Notes: a model not told the origin generated them from the sequence alone. A stretch of DNA of 64,000 bases from Morchella semilibera (GCA_009192285.1 WBVU01000004.1:3184001-3248000); one strand, 5' to 3'; counted from the stretch's first letter, positions 1-12,532 are shown. A program made the numbers and translations.

Positions 1-632
1 CAGAAGGCCGCCACCCACTGCTCTGAACATTCCGTAAATTTTAATTTTTTTTTTTCCCTCTCTCTCCGACCAAATTGGTACGGGGACTTTGGCCGGGGAC
101 CGGGCGCGGGTTGCGTCGCCCAGCCGAAGAGGCCTAGGCTGCGTTCAACCCAGCCTCAACTGCAAGTACTTACTGCCGCTCACCCTTTGGTGCTTCTAAC
201 TGTGCTTAACCTCTCGAATTCTCTTCTATCCCTTCTCTTACATCTCTATTCCATCCACTTCTCGCCCCCTTTCCCTTCCTCTCTCTTTCTCTGCTCTCTT
301 CCTCTTCCTCCTCCTCCCCCCTTTCTACTTGTCCACCTCGATTCGGTACACAGGAGCCTGCAGGGCGTGGAGTGCAGCACGGTAGTCTGTCAGTGGCTTC
401 ATATTTCTCTCATTCCAACTACATCAGCCAGTTCTCCTCTCTCTCTCTCCCTCTTTTCCTACTCTGCTCCTGCCCTCCGTTTCGTCTCTTTCCATCTCTC
501 TCTCTCTCCTGTCATCCATCCCCTTAACCACACCGTACTCACTCTCCAGTCAGATCGATCTACGTACGTGCCCATCCGTGTTCCGTAATCCCCTTCCTCC
601 CCCACCCCTCCCCCCTGTGCCTTTCTGGTATT

Positions 633-666
<34 letters not shown>

Positions 667-980
667 TTTTACTTTTCTATTTCTTTTCCCTTCCCTCTCT
701 CTGGCTAGTTGTTATCACTTCATCAACACCTCTTCTTACTTGCCATAAACACCACTGTTTCCCTCAATCATCAAGGTCGCTCATCAAAGTGTATTCTGTA
801 GAAATCCTTCACTGTACTGTTTCTCGTGCCGCGGACGGAGAAAAAAAAAATCATTCCTTTATTACCAGCCGTCGACAAGCTTTCATCAGCTCCAAAATTG
901 GTAGCTGCAGCAAGTAACACCTCCGCGGACACAAGCACTGTCTTAACCAATATTTGTTACGAGTAGAAACGTTCGAGACT
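1..980 (+). promoter_or_regulatory. Promoter and long pyrimidine-rich leader of the casein kinase gene
   Basis: No convincing gene lies here. The stretch is dominated by CT-rich tracts (about 190-600) and a run of 28 T at 636-663, followed by an A run near 840-850. Fungal housekeeping promoters and 5' leaders often carry such pyrimidine tracts just upstream of transcription starts. A 133-codon open frame at 187-588 is low-complexity Leu/Ser/Pro and is judged a composition artefact. The transcription start and any leader intron cannot be placed from sequence alone. Confidence 0.5.
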
Positions 981-2640
981 ATGGCCTCTTCGTCCTCGAA
1001 CGTTGTCGGTGTGCACTACCGCGTAGGCAAGAAGATCGGAGAGGGATCTTTCGGTGTTATCTTTGAGGGGACAAACTTGCTAAACAACCAGCATGTTGCG
1101 ATCAAGTTTGTAAGTTTTCTAGGTTCCTAACCTCTTAAGTACGCGTTATTTCTAACTCTTCGCGTGTAGGAACCGAGAAAAAGTGATGCTCCCCAGCTTA
1201 GGGATGAATACAGAACTTACAAGATACTTGTTGGCTGCCGTCAGTCTTCTCCATCGCTTCGGTCTATACTGGCTAGGATGCGTGCTGACCGGATTGCAGC
1301 GGGAATACCTAATGTTTATTACTTCGGCCAGGAGGGCCTTCACAACATACTCGTAATTGATTTACTGGGTCCCAGTTTAGAAGATCTCTTCGACCACTGC
1401 AACAGAAGGTTTTCTATCAAAACAGTCGTAATGGTGGCTAAACAAATGGTACTTTTAAAACTTGCGACGTATTTCGAGAGTTATGCCTTACTAATCACCC
1501 ACGCAGTTGTCACGAGTCCAAACGATCCACGAAAAGAACTTGATCTACCGGGATATCAAGCCTGACAACTTTCTTATTGGGAGGCCTGGATCAAAAGCTG
1601 CAAATGTTATCCATGTGGTTGATTTCGGTATGGCCAAGCAGTACAGGGATCCGAAGACCAAGCAACATATTCCCTACAGAGAACGTAAGAGTCTTTCTGG
1701 TACTGCCCGATACATGAGTATCAACACACATTTGGGAAGGGAACAGTCGCGACGAGATGACTTGGAAGCATTGGGTCACGTCTTCATGTACTTTTTGCGA
1801 GGCGGACTGCCTTGGCAGGGGCTGAAGGCTGCGACCAACAAACAGAAGTACGAGAAAATTGGTGAAAAGAAACAGACCACCGCGATCAAAGAGCTTTGCG
1901 AGGGTTTCCCAGGTATGTTCTCATCTCCCCCGGACCACCCCGTGTCGCTAATATTTTTCGCTTAGATGAGTTCAACCAATATTTAACCTACGTAAGGAAC
2001 CTCGGCTTCGAGGATACGCCCGACTACGACTTGCTTCGTGAGCTATTCACGCAAGCGTTGAAGAACACGGGAGAAGTTGAGGATGGAGAGTACGATTGGA
2101 TGAAGCTTAACAACGGTAAGGGCTGGGAAGCTATTTCTAAACACCCTTCCTCTCACCAATACCACCAACCCCACAACCAGGCCCATGCCACAACAACTGG
2201 TGAACTGCGACATGTTCCTCCTGCTCAGGTTCGCCAGCCCGCTCAATTGACGTCCGGCCGTTTAAACGCCCCGCATCCCCCGCCACCATCGCCAGGAAAA
2301 CCGATGGGTCAGACGCGCGGCGACAGGCAAAACGCACAAGGCGTGCCGCCAACCAAACGACCGAGCGGACCTGCGGGGGGCTTAACAGCAAAACAAGCAT
2401 CAACGCCAACAGCGAGTACACAAGCCCAGTTCCAGGCGTCGAACCCCACACTGCAGCCGGCAGTGAGAAACCAGTCACCTCAGGTTGCGAGCCAGTCACC
2501 ACAAACGAGAAACAGTCAGCAGGAGCCAACTAAGAAAACTTTCATGCAGAAGCTCTCTTCTGTTTTTTGCTGTGGTATGTTAACACCCATGACTTTTCGC
2601 TTTGGTTTATACGTTGCTAATTTTTGCTCCCGCAGGTTGA
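981..2640 (+). CDS. YCK2: Casein kinase I, YCK/palmitoylated plasma-membrane type
   Basis: Model join(981-1109,1170-1239,1300-1448,1507-1912,1966-2574,2636-2640), 455 residues. It is a Ser/Thr protein kinase of the CK1 family. The glycine loop GEGSFG lies in exon 1. The catalytic loop YRDIKPDN has Asp at about residue 132, and the metal-binding DFG is at about 155-157. The CK1 hallmark segment [14 protein letters not shown] follows. After the kinase domain comes a Gln/Pro/Ser-rich tail that ends in Cys-Cys-Gly. A terminal Cys pair is the palmitoylation site that anchors yeast Yck1/Yck2 to the plasma membrane, where they act in nutrient sensing, endocytosis and morphogenesis. All introns are GT-AG with kept phase, and intron 2 restores the conserved GCPGIPN. 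The last exon holds only 5 nt: two bases of the final Gly codon and the TGA stop. Family assignment is secure; which YCK paralogue it is, is inference. Confidence 0.95.
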
Positions 2641-5600
2641 ATAATTCGTCTCTGATTGCTTACACTTGTTTTTATTCTTCCAGAAACTGTTTAATATTAT
2701 CCCTTTTATATCCTCATGGCGTGTTTCCTTTCTCTACTTTCCTTGATACACTACTCCCCTTCATCCAAGGGGACATTTCGACGATGCTACGACCAAAAAC
2801 TGGATGATAGCAGCATGTGGGGAGGTAAAGGGGAAGAGGGGAGGCGAGGGTGGGAATTTAAATATGCTTGTGGTCGGTATAGAGGTGATAGGCTGTCATG
2901 GACTCTTGGGGGGGTCTGGTCGGCGGAGAGTTTATGAAAGTGTCGAATCGGAGCATATCTTCTTTTTCGAGGCGTTCCCCTATCTTTGCGAAAATGATAA
3001 AACAAAAAAGAACTTTTTTTTCTTACAGGTGTTTTGCTTTTTTGTGCAATTTGCTGGAGGGGTCGGTATTTTTCTGCTTTGCATTTGTCCTTCTTACCTT
3101 TCTGTTTCATATATTAGTGTCTCTCAGTGCTGCTTCTACTATTACTACTACTACTGCTAGTTCTTCTACTTGGCTTGGCTTTCTTGCGGCTATCAGCGTG
3201 GTCTTTTGGTTACTGTGGTGTGTGTCTGTAAGGGTTTCCGGCGAAGTGCTAGATATTGTTTTGTTGTCGGTCTGCTTGCTTTCTTTTTAATCATTTCTTT
3301 AAGTTCGTTCGTATCTATCAGCCAGACGAGATGGAGATTGCCATTTCCACCTCGATAATGTTCTTTTTACGCATTGGAGTGAGTGAGTGGATGTATTTTT
3401 TTGTTTTCATTTTTTTATGCATTTTCCTTTGTCAGATTTCTTTTTCTTTTTTCTTTTTTTTCTGGAAATGAAAGAAAAAAAAGTGAGAGCCTCCGCTCTT
3501 TTTTTACCTTTTCTGCCCTTGACTTTTTCCGAGTGATCTGAGTGATGGCGGTTACGGTTACGGAGGGGCGGCAGCCGCAGCTGGGGGGTGAAGGGGGTGA
3601 AGTGAGAGTGGGTGTGTAGAAGGAACTTCACGGTACCTACATGTATGTAAGTAGTCTAATGGAGGTATAATTTTTGTCTAAATTGTGACTTGTGAGAGAG
3701 TGAATGCAGTAGGGAAAGGCCATGCGGGTTGGATAACGCCGCATTTGGATCACGTGTGCCTATTATCGTTTCAATCAGACTCCATGTAAAAGTTTGAAGG
3801 AACTTCTTTACCCCTCTTAGTTCCAACCCCCGGTGATGATCAGCCCAAGGACACGAAATTCCTTGCAATTCCTGTCCGAAGTGGGCCGCTGAGCGTTGGT
3901 CAATCCCATATGTTTACCTCTTCCCTCCTTACTATTTACCGATGTTCTCTCCGAGGAATTACTTACCTTGTCCTAAGGATAAAACCATGGACTTTCATTC
4001 GTCTCGAGGGTAGCATAAGCCTCCTAACGTTTTTTTCTTCTTTCTCTATATAAGGGGATAAATAGTGACCTGATATCGTCAGTACTCTATTCCATAGCGG
4101 TATCAGTATATTTATACACACCTACAGTGAAATCTACATGTGCTGCGCCGCCGGAGACGGTCGTACGACCATACATACGTCTCGTACACGAACGGGGAAA
4201 GTGAGGATTCACTTGCAATAGGCTGCAGTACACCATGCGTTGTTCCACATGCAGAAAGACCTTGTTCTGGTTAAAGGTGGTGGGCATGGGGACCAAGATA
4301 AATCTTTCACTCACATATTTATCTATTTATTATGAGTAAGGCTGCTGAAAATGACTGATGGCCCCACTAACGTCGTCGAATTCGCGACTCCTCTCGTCTC
4401 ACAAAACATCATCATAGATACATCTCCAGTATCTCATTCGCTACAGTAGGAAAAACAGTGTAACAGTCGGTACCTACAAGCCCTTGAAAGGTAGCTGCTA
4501 GCCAGCTCGAGCTTAGGACAACACGTTGTAATGTTTACATGCAGTCATCTACATACGACTTGTATATGAACTGCATCGAAGAGTTAAAATGTTAATGATG
4601 CCGATATAAATGGGTTAAAAGGACAAAATAAACATCAGGCCGAGTTGTCGGGTTTAATAGAATCTAAGTAGCTCACTTCCATCCAAGACGTTAGTATCAT
4701 ACGCAGTACCATCTAGATTTCCAGCTTCAATACTTAGCCCATTATATCTTCAGCTATTCTGGTATGCGGGTGCCATTTGGGGTACAAGGGAATCTTTTAG
4801 CAAGAGACCATAACCCCCTATACGTAATACAAATCCCCAGTAACTTTACCCAACTAGAGCACACAGTGTCAGCATCCCCCACGCTATATATACATGCACC
4901 TCGCGTACACAGTCCCAATCATTTGGATCTTCCTGATAAAAAGGTTACTAGAACGCATGTTATTAGGGCACAGTATCGCTTTATATCCCCACATTTTATC
5001 CGGATTTTTTTTTTCTTTACCCATGTTCGTTCCCGGGCCCATCAAAACACGGGAAGAATCATCTAGATCTTCTAGCTCCAATAAGCGGTATAGTGTGTTA
5101 TACACTATGCGCCCATAACGCTACTAAAGGAAGCTGCAGGTACAAAGGCGCCTTTGTTATTATGACTAATTCATAGGATGTCACTCGACCAGGAAAATCT
5201 CAGATACTAATTAATTAATTAATTCATTAGGTATATACATGTGCCTACATGCAAATCGCACATATTTTGGGGCCGATTTATGTACATACACCCCTATATA
5301 AATCAATAGATATAGACGCACCGAACCTTTATACTTCTAACTAAGGCTCTTGTGGACCCTTGGCTTGGCTTAGACATTGTATGCAGTTTACAAACACCTT
5401 GGGCCACCATTGGTGCATATAGTTTGTGCTAAGCAATACAGCAGTTACCGTGCCTATGTGCAGCTTGAGTTAGGTGTAGTTTTACACTCAACCAAAAAGC
5501 CCCGCCAAGCTAAGAAAAAATATGTTCATCATACAATATCACTCGAAGTTCTCGCCGACACTCATATGATTGAATGATTAGTTGATAATTCATTCTTTGT

Positions 5601-6725
5601 ACACCACCAAACCATGTCAACACTGGCTTACCACGTGTGATGCCAATGTTTAAACCTGTACACATGAGGATACTGCATCTACATGTATGTACTAAATGGG
5701 TGGCAGGGTGGCCGTCTGGGCTGAATGAGAAAGCCCGCCCCGCCACCCCTCCATCGCCTAGGCAGTAGTGGCCATAGCAAGTGGCATTAAATCAGGAGTT
5801 GTGTAACAAGTCAACTAATTAGCCTTTCGTATGAGAACCAAAATGCTCGATACACATGATCATTAAACCGTCAAATTTGAGTTTGGCCAAGCTGCATGCA
5901 ACAAATGAATTAACAACAAAATAGTTTAAGTTTGGGGTTAGGTCTAGATGGTTAGTGTGCATCAGTTATTTGAAGTCGTGTTGTCCCACATACGTAAGTA
6001 TATCATTGCCCAACATCTGTGTCCCCACGCCGAAGTGTATATTGTATAAGGGTAGGTAGGTAACTACCGTTTTGTTCGAGAGCCTTATATAAATTCTGTC
6101 ACCGGAATCAAGTCGGGTTGCATCATTTAACTTTCCATGGCGTCAATGCCGTTGCCTAAATCCGTTGACCAACCTGATCTATCTGAAAACTCAAGTATCG
6201 ATCGGCCAAGCCCAAATGGGCATATTCCTAGACATCCAGGGATGCACTTAGCTTGTAGAGTGATCGGCCGTGAATGTGCTAAGGGGTGTAATCAACGATA
6301 ATCATATCTACATTTACAGTCAACCCCTTGAGACTAGATGTGTGTACGGAATGAAGCGTTTCGCGCTTAGCTGTGGCAGTTAACGGCTTTCTCATTTTGA
6401 AATCTCTATTGATGGATGAGATTATGACGGCATGAACTGGGCTGCATGTGCACACCCGCGTTGCAGCTGGATACATACATAACTCAGGGTACCTACATAT
6501 AGTATTATCTATATAATCCAGGTATATAGGACAGATCCCTCAATTGGGCGACACGCGTGCATATTACACCACTTAGGCTACGAGACCGCGTGCCTCTGAT
6601 AATGTAGATGTTTCCCGCGAACAAATAAGCTTAAAATAAATATCACCAAGTAAAAAAACGCCACATTGAATCAAAAGCAAGCATCTCGATTCTCCCTAAC
6701 CAATTGATATCAACAAACGGACCTT
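2641..6725. other. Gene-poor stretch: CK1 3' UTR, then intergenic DNA
   Basis: The first kilobase is T-rich with homopolymers and probably holds the 3' UTR of the casein kinase gene. From about 3650 the sequence is mixed-composition intergenic DNA with only short unrelated open frames of under 110 codons. It holds a TTAA tandem near 5208-5226 and TACATGTA palindromes at 3638-3645 and 5680-5687. I see no recognisable protein, tRNA or mobile element. The right end adjoins the 3' end of the minus-strand dynein light chain gene. Confidence 0.6.
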
Positions 6726-7494
6726 TCAGACAGCGATCCAGATAACAGAAATAACCACATCCATTCCTAAAAACCTGAATGTTAATCCTAATCCAATTAT
6801 ATGAAAGGCTCCTCCTCTATAATCTTACCTTTGGTTTCATACTTGAAGCTCCACATGCCATCCCTCTCGTTATTCCAGTAGGCCCCGCAAGCGCTATGCA
6901 TTCCTCTCCTCCCCACGCCTGAACTATCAGAGCCCCCACGTCCGGATACCAATTCGCTACCAGCGTTATCCCCGTCACCAGTACCCGTACTGGTAGAAGG
7001 CAGAGTCTGGCGTGAAGTCAAGTGCTGAATGATGGTAGAGTTTACAGCGAACTTGAAAGGCGATGACGAAGATGTAGAGGACACTGCAGACGAGGGAACA
7101 GACTCTGAAATCAATGCACGGAGTATATGGTTCTATCGGGTGCTATTATTAGTATCCGCACCCTGACTCTGAACGAACTCGGAAATTCATACAATGATAG
7201 AGGTGTTCCAGGACTCTGTCCGCGAGTGCTCGTAGGCCTCTACCTTCTCTAAGGTGGCAAAACAAGCCTTGTCTAATTAGTCTCAACTCTAGATATCCTA
7301 TCAATGAGAAGCCGGAGTCATTCTGAAAGCAATATTCACGGTACACACATCGTTGCATATCTGTCTCAACCTAGTTGTCGGCACTGGCTATGAGAGCCAC
7401 TTGCATTAGCTTTCAAGATCCTAGTTGCTTGGTTTAATTTTTGAGAGCTTACAGGAGTAGAGTTTGAGAGATTTGGAAATTTAGGATCTGACAT
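6726..7494 (-). CDS. Dynein light chain, Tctex-1 (DYNLT) family
   Basis: Model complement(join(6726-6766,6829-7132,7193-7272,7371-7494)), 182 residues. Tctex-1 light chains dimerise and bind dynein intermediate chains and cargo; fungal members also act at endocytic sites. The diagnostic helix YEHSRTESWNTSII is followed across an intron by NHILRAL. Next come the strand motif PFKFAVNSTIIQHL, then HSACGAYWNNERDGMWSFKY, and the terminal strand GMDVVISVIWIAV before the stop. Introns 2 and 3 have clear sites; intron 2 has a TACTAAT branch point about 20 nt before its acceptor. Exon 1 and its donor (a weak GTTGAG) fit phase but are the least certain part. Unlike animal Tctex-1, a Ser/Gly/Thr-rich insertion of about 35 residues separates the two central strands. 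The gene runs away from VTC1 (head-to-head). Confidence 0.85.
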
Positions 7495-8209
7495 TGTCGT
7501 AGAGGTGTTCGTATTATGTATAAAAAAATTGTGATGTTTTGAAGTGGACCTGAACTGTTCGAGGCGAAGTTGGAGGGGTAAACAACACCGATAGCTTGTG
7601 TGGGGTGGTGGTAAGGAATAAGCCCTGTTCCTGGTCTTTGGGTGACAGATTGTTCTCATGAGCTAAGAACACCACGTCACAGCAGCGGTCTAGAGATACT
7701 GGAGAGGGTATTTTATTCTGATTTGGTACATTTTAACAATAATCTTCCACTGACGCCCTCTCATTGGGCACTTTCAACTACCTCTTCAAGTCTCCCTGTA
7801 CGGGTTCTCATATCCTCTTTTTTATTGGCGCTTTGCCTTAGTGTCCCGCTTCTACGCACCAGGAAGCGGAGAGCCAAGTGATTTAGCCCATGCATTCTCC
7901 CGCCCAGCCGCCATAGCCTGCCATCCAGTACCGTCGTACCAGTGCTCTTTTTCCGCATCGATCGGATTACAATAACAACTCTCCGACAGCTCGCACAAAT
8001 TCTTCACAAGACACGCGACACAAGCAGCAGTCAAAATCTTCACCATCCTCTTCTCTTGTGAGTGTTACCCCCTTCATCTTTCCTTTCTGTTACACTACCC
8101 CCTCCCTTATCAATTGACGACCCAAAGGCATCTAACTGCTACCCGATACACAATCAGGCAAAACTTTTCACTTCTATAAGGACTCTCATTCAAACGAAAA
8201 CAGCGTGCC
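7495..8209. promoter_or_regulatory. Divergent promoter region between dynein light chain and VTC1
   Basis: This 715-bp gap separates two start codons that point away from each other, so it must hold both promoters. It has CT-rich tracts close to the VTC1 start (8055-8105). A minus-strand open frame at 7852-8046 begins with a hydrophobic stretch but has no family match I recognise. It lies where the VTC1 promoter should be, so I do not call it. Confidence 0.5.
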
Positions 8210-8751
8210 ATGTCGTCCCAACCCCTCCTCCAGAGTGCTCCCGGAAAGCGCATTGCCCTTCCCACTCGTGTCGAGCCAAAGGTGAGGGACCGAGATATCA
8301 TTGAGTTTCTTATTATCGTCTACGACATGATCTGACGTTGTGTTGGTGTAACAGGTATTTTTCGCCAACGAGAGAACTTTTCTTTCATGGCTCAACTTCA
8401 CCGTGATCCTAGGCAGTCTCGCAATTGGACTGTTGAACTTTGGTGATCGGGTCGGTCGCATAAGTGCGGGACTTTTCACGTTTGTCGCGATGGGCGCAAT
8501 GATATACGCGCTTGCGACTTTCCATTGGAGAGCTGCGGCCATCAGGAAACGAGGACAGGGCAGCTTTGATGATCGTTTTGGACCAACAGTTTTGGTGTGT
8601 ACTCCTCGATATCCATATATTCTAGGCAATCACCCGACAGAGTTGTGGTCGGGTCAAATATTTGCGATCAGTGCTAATAGAACTTTGAATGCAGGCGATT
8701 ACTCTTCTCTGTGCCGTTGTCGTCAACTTCGTACTCAGAGTTTTCCTTTAA
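8210..8751 (+). CDS. VTC1: Vacuolar transporter chaperone 1 (VTC complex membrane subunit)
   Basis: Model join(8210-8281,8355-8594,8695-8751), 122 residues, close to the usual length of about 120-130 for fungal VTC1. VTC1 is the small three-helix membrane subunit of the polyphosphate-polymerising VTC complex in the vacuole and other endomembranes. It is also linked to V-ATPase stability, vacuole fusion and microautophagy. The family signature [18 protein letters not shown], with the conserved ERTFLSWL, spans the intron 1 junction. Three hydrophobic segments follow: about residues 30-50, about 60-80, and the C-terminal [18 protein letters not shown] encoded by exon 3. Both introns are GT-AG with phase 0. 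Intron 2 has a GCTAAT branch point. It has no SPX or catalytic domain, as expected for this subunit. Confidence 0.97.
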
Positions 8752-10173
8752 ACTCAGATAAATTCAGTACGAACATACAGTTGGTTGGTAACGGTCGCGG
8801 TCGGTTGTCGCACAATCGATGAAGGGTTGGGAGAAATACGGACAATACTCCTTTTGTATTCTAGGCTGTGGCTGGGTACTGTGCTAGTGTTGGGTTTATG
8901 ATTTTTAGCAGAACTGTTTTTGTTGTGTTGGGCATTAGGATTTGGGAAACCTAGGTGTTGTGTCAATTGGGCTATTAATGAAACTACTTTAAACCAGCTT
9001 ACTACATATATCCGTTAAATTTCTGCTTCTATGATGGTAGAGTGACATCCATCTCATCCCACAGCTACTTACCCAGTACATGTGCCTACATGTAGATACT
9101 AAGTAGGTACCGATGTTGTTTCAAACGGAGCTACCAGCAATACCATCCTATCATTGGCAGTCGGCCGGTGGCAGTCAGTCCCGAAAAATTTTCCTATCAC
9201 ACCGTGACATATCCATACATAGCTGCCGAGTGCTCTCTCAAACCAAACCCAGTCCCGTCACTCCCTATAAAGCTTTCTCTATATATCACGCCCCTCTACG
9301 TCCCATTCGAAAGATATACCCGGTGCCGTTGAACGCTCCTTGTTAGGCAAAATAGCTGTACTCTGAATTTCCCGCACCTTAGGGGATAGAGCTCCGATCC
9401 CTCGATCGCGTGCATGTAATGTAACGTCATTCTTTAAGGCCATTGGTGGGATCGGCTGTTACCCTTTGGCTTCACCTTCAAACTGTAACCGTGAGTCCGT
9501 GACCGTGCGTATCTGCCCTATGTTATGCGTCGACCCATGAATGAATATGTATAATTGACGGCCAATATAGAGGTTAGGCAGCTAATCAGTAAGCCGGTGA
9601 GAGCTATGAGGGTTGCTGGAGGGAAGGGTGTACGGATTAGGTAAGGAAGGACAAAGAGCTTAGGAGCTGCCTCATTCACACCAACGGTTTGGGGATTAAG
9701 TGGAGTTTTGTAGAGGGTGTGATAATCTGCCGCTCGATAATAAATGGATCGTCTTCTATGATAGTGGTTTCCGGGCCAAGGGTAAGACTCAGGCCTCCAT
9801 AGAATGCAGGCCTCCATAGAATGCAATCAGATTTCGGTCGATTTTCGATTTTCAGGTATCACTTGAAACAGTAACGGAAACAGTAGCGGAAGCAATGAAA
9901 GGAACTTGTATGATGAAGTGCAGGAATTACTGCCTTTTATTTTTCAGAGTTGAGATTTACTAGAAAGATAACTCAAAAAGCTTGCCAACCTTCCCTTTCC
10001 ACCACCCCGTTACTTCGTTATACAGAAAATGAAACCCATGAGAACACAAAATGAAATAGTAGAGAAAACCCTTAGAGTGAAAGATTTCCAGAATCATAGG
10101 CACACATCTGGCAGGAAGCTAAGAAAAAGAAAGAAAAAAAAAAAATACAATCACCGAAACAAGAACGCCGAAT
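8752..10173. other. Intergenic region with convergent 3' UTRs
   Basis: The 3' ends of VTC1 (+) and the STF2-like gene (-) face each other across 1.4 kb. I see no convincing gene. A 17-bp unit (AGGCCTCCATAGAATGC) is exactly duplicated in tandem at 9791-9807 and 9808-9824. A TACATGTA palindrome lies at 9087-9094. A 102-codon minus-strand open frame (9518-9826) overlaps the duplication and has no recognisable domain. Confidence 0.5.
9791..9824. repeat. Perfect 17-bp tandem duplication
   Basis: The unit AGGCCTCCATAGAATGC occurs twice head to tail with no mismatch, which suggests a recent local slippage or duplication in non-coding DNA. Confidence 0.85.
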
Positions 10174-10721
10174 CTAAGCCTTTTCACCCTCAACAGAAGA
10201 AGTGTTAGAAATTGTAGAGGCCAGTTCGGCCCCATCATCCGCGACTCCAGGGTTACTAGCCCCATGAATCCTTTCATCGTAGATAGGTTCATCATCAACT
10301 ATCTCAAATTTGCTGGGAACAAACTGGTTCTCAATGTTGCCCATGGAGTTGGAGCGACGGCGAGCCTTGAAGGCATTGAATTTGAAATCTTCGGATTCGT
10401 CTCCACGACAGCCCCTATTGAGTATTTAATTAGTCAATGCTTCCTCCTAATGGTATTTGAACGGAGCAGGTTTTTTAGGGTAAGAGGGGGGGGGAGTGTA
10501 TGGGGTCTTTTTTTGAAAATAATGTTTTGTAGGGTAAGGATAAATAGCATTTGATGAACATACCAATTGCCCTTGCCACCACCGTTCTTCTTAATCTTGT
10601 TGGGAGCGGAGTCGACAAAGCCAGATTTCCCAAAGTACTTTGGAATTCTATGTTCGTCAAAGGCAGCCTCAGCCTCGGGGTGGTTGTGGGGGATATCATT
10701 GGCCTTGTGAGAGCGAGTCAT
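10174..10721 (-). CDS. STF2: STF2-like hydrophilin (ATPase-stabilising factor/mRNA-binding family)
   Basis: Model complement(join(10174-10414,10564-10721)), 132 residues. The N-terminus MTRSHKANDI, the segment PKYFGKSGF and the core APNKIKKNGGGKGNWG match the yeast Stf2/Tma10 family. These are small, very hydrophilic proteins first described as stabilising the F1Fo-ATPase inhibitor complex, later linked to desiccation tolerance and translation. The intron splits the Trp codon of the conserved GNWG; its acceptor is CAATAG and its branch point GACTAAT. Downstream, FKFNAFKARRRSNS and FEIVDDEPIYDE match the usual C-terminal half. A Ser/Glu-rich tail ends in VEGEKA. A TATATATA element at about 10885-10893 and a CCCCT stress-type core near 10947 lie upstream; their role is inference. 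Confidence 0.9.
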
Positions 10722-12157
10722 GATTGCAAATGTTTGTTTAGTAGAGGGATGTTATTATAAAGATTAAGTGTTATTTAATTGTGTTCGTAATAAGTATTCG
10801 GGGAAAGAGTAAGGAATATGAAGTTGAAGTCGGAAGATGGACTGAGGAGAGTGATGGTGGACTGTTCGTGGGGTGAGGAGGGTCTATATATATGTACCAA
10901 AGTGGCTTGTTAGTCGGCCAAGATTCATTAATACTACCTATGTAGACGCCCCTAGTAGTGGAATGCGGGGATGTGAAGCCACCAAGTGGAGCTCTGGGGT
11001 ACATATTTCCCGGGGATAGTAAGAAGTGCTGACGGGTGACGTCGTGGTGGAGGTTTTATAGGCAAGGGTAGAACGGAATGTGCTTTCTCATGACAGAATT
11101 GAAATTGTTTTTCTTTGCTCACCTGGAGATTTGTTTATATAAGAGAATAATTGAGCACTGTGGATGGAAACTGTATGAACAAAGAATGCGTTGCTGGTGG
11201 GTGAAGCATTGTGAATTTATATTGTACTGGATAACGCCACCTGGATGGTGGGACCACAAGTTGGCTTTCTCACGCACCACCATCCTCAGCCGATTGGCAA
11301 AAGTTGCCAGGAGAACGAGAGGTTCTTGCGCGTCTGTTACCAAAACCAATCCATGGCAGTGCCAGTCATCGGTGTTCTTTCCCTCACTCACCAAGCTTCC
11401 CCCCCTCCTTCGCGTCACGCAACACAGCTTGCACGAGACCTCTCCCTGTTGGTCCTTTGCTAAGGCTTGCTTTGGCTAATGCGACACAACCACCCCACAA
11501 TCCCAATTCCCCTTCCCCACACTTTTCTGAACCCTGCTTGCCGCACTTGCAACCAAACTCGCATCATCGGCCAAGGAATTCCGCAACGCCTTTTTTCGGC
11601 CACATAAGGTTAATTAAGTAATTAAGCTGCGTTAAAACTTTGTAAACGGAGACTCCTCGAATTTCAAAAGTAAATGGAATAAAATTCATTTAAATCATGA
11701 GGAATGATATTCAATCCCGTTTTCGAGATACAATTCTTGTCCAATCCTGAAGGCTTTCCGATGTAACAAACGGTACCGAGACTCACCGCTTTTTAGGCCC
11801 ACGACCAAGATGTTCTACAACCACTCAAAGGATTTTCCGAGACGCCGAGACTTCGTGGCAAAATCATTGAAGGATAAGGGGGAGAGGCAAAAGATCGTCG
11901 ATCACAAAGGCCCAAACCAGGTTGCGCCAGTCCAAGTTGATCATCGTCAGATGACTGGAAGTTTCTATCAATACATGTACTTTTACTTCCCCCTCTGTTG
12001 CTCGCCTTAATGACCAGTTTAAATCTGTTTAAGTGTGACAAACTCCACAATGCTGTTTCCCAACCCCTCTCATTACTTTTTGCATTGATCAGGTACACAA
12101 TGTCCCGAATTTCTATGGAGTAATACCCTCTGCTTTGCAAATTACAATATGTACTTC

Positions 12158-12405
12158 TACATGTAGGACTCTACCTACACCCAGCAATTCCATGTGGCCG
12201 ATGTGCAAAGAGATTGATCTTCACTGAAAGGACATACTATTATTGATACTACATGTACTACTACATGTATACGCGTATGCTCACTCGCCAAATTTAAAAT
12301 GCCGCTTACTTTATTCTTTACCACCAAATAATACTTAGTTGGGGTTGACCGGCGGCATTTTAATTCTGGCACCATGAGTACATGTATCCTTCCTAAATAC
12401 ATGTA
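12158..12405. repeat. Cluster of five TACATGTA palindromes before PEP12
   Basis: Exact copies start at 12158, 12250, 12262, 12379 and 12398, so five lie in 248 bp. The two at 12250 and 12262 are spaced 12 bp start to start, roughly one helical turn. The near-variant ATATGTAC lies just after the last copy. The role is unknown. Confidence 0.8.
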
Positions 12406-12524
12406 CTTATATGTACCCAGGAAGTAACATTGTAATGCATTTTTTTTGACAAGCGAGTGATGTATCATGCCGTGGACAGGGATGTGTTGTTTTTACTACT
12501 ATCCCACCGGCCTCACGCCGTACT

Positions 12525-12532
12525 TCACGTGA
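12525..12532. promoter_or_regulatory. TCACGTGA palindrome (bHLH/CBF1-type site) upstream of PEP12
   Basis: A perfect TCACGTGA lies 189-196 bp before the PEP12 start codon. CACGTG flanked by T and A is the classic core bound by fungal bHLH factors of the Cbf1 type. Binding here is inference. Confidence 0.45.

Noticed and set aside
187-588. 133-codon frame in the CK1 leader
   Set aside because: It is a direct reading of CT-rich DNA, giving Leu/Ser/Pro repeats.
7852-8046. 64-codon minus-strand frame with a hydrophobic, Cys-rich start
   Set aside because: It lies in the VTC1 promoter, has no family match, and no clear splice partner.
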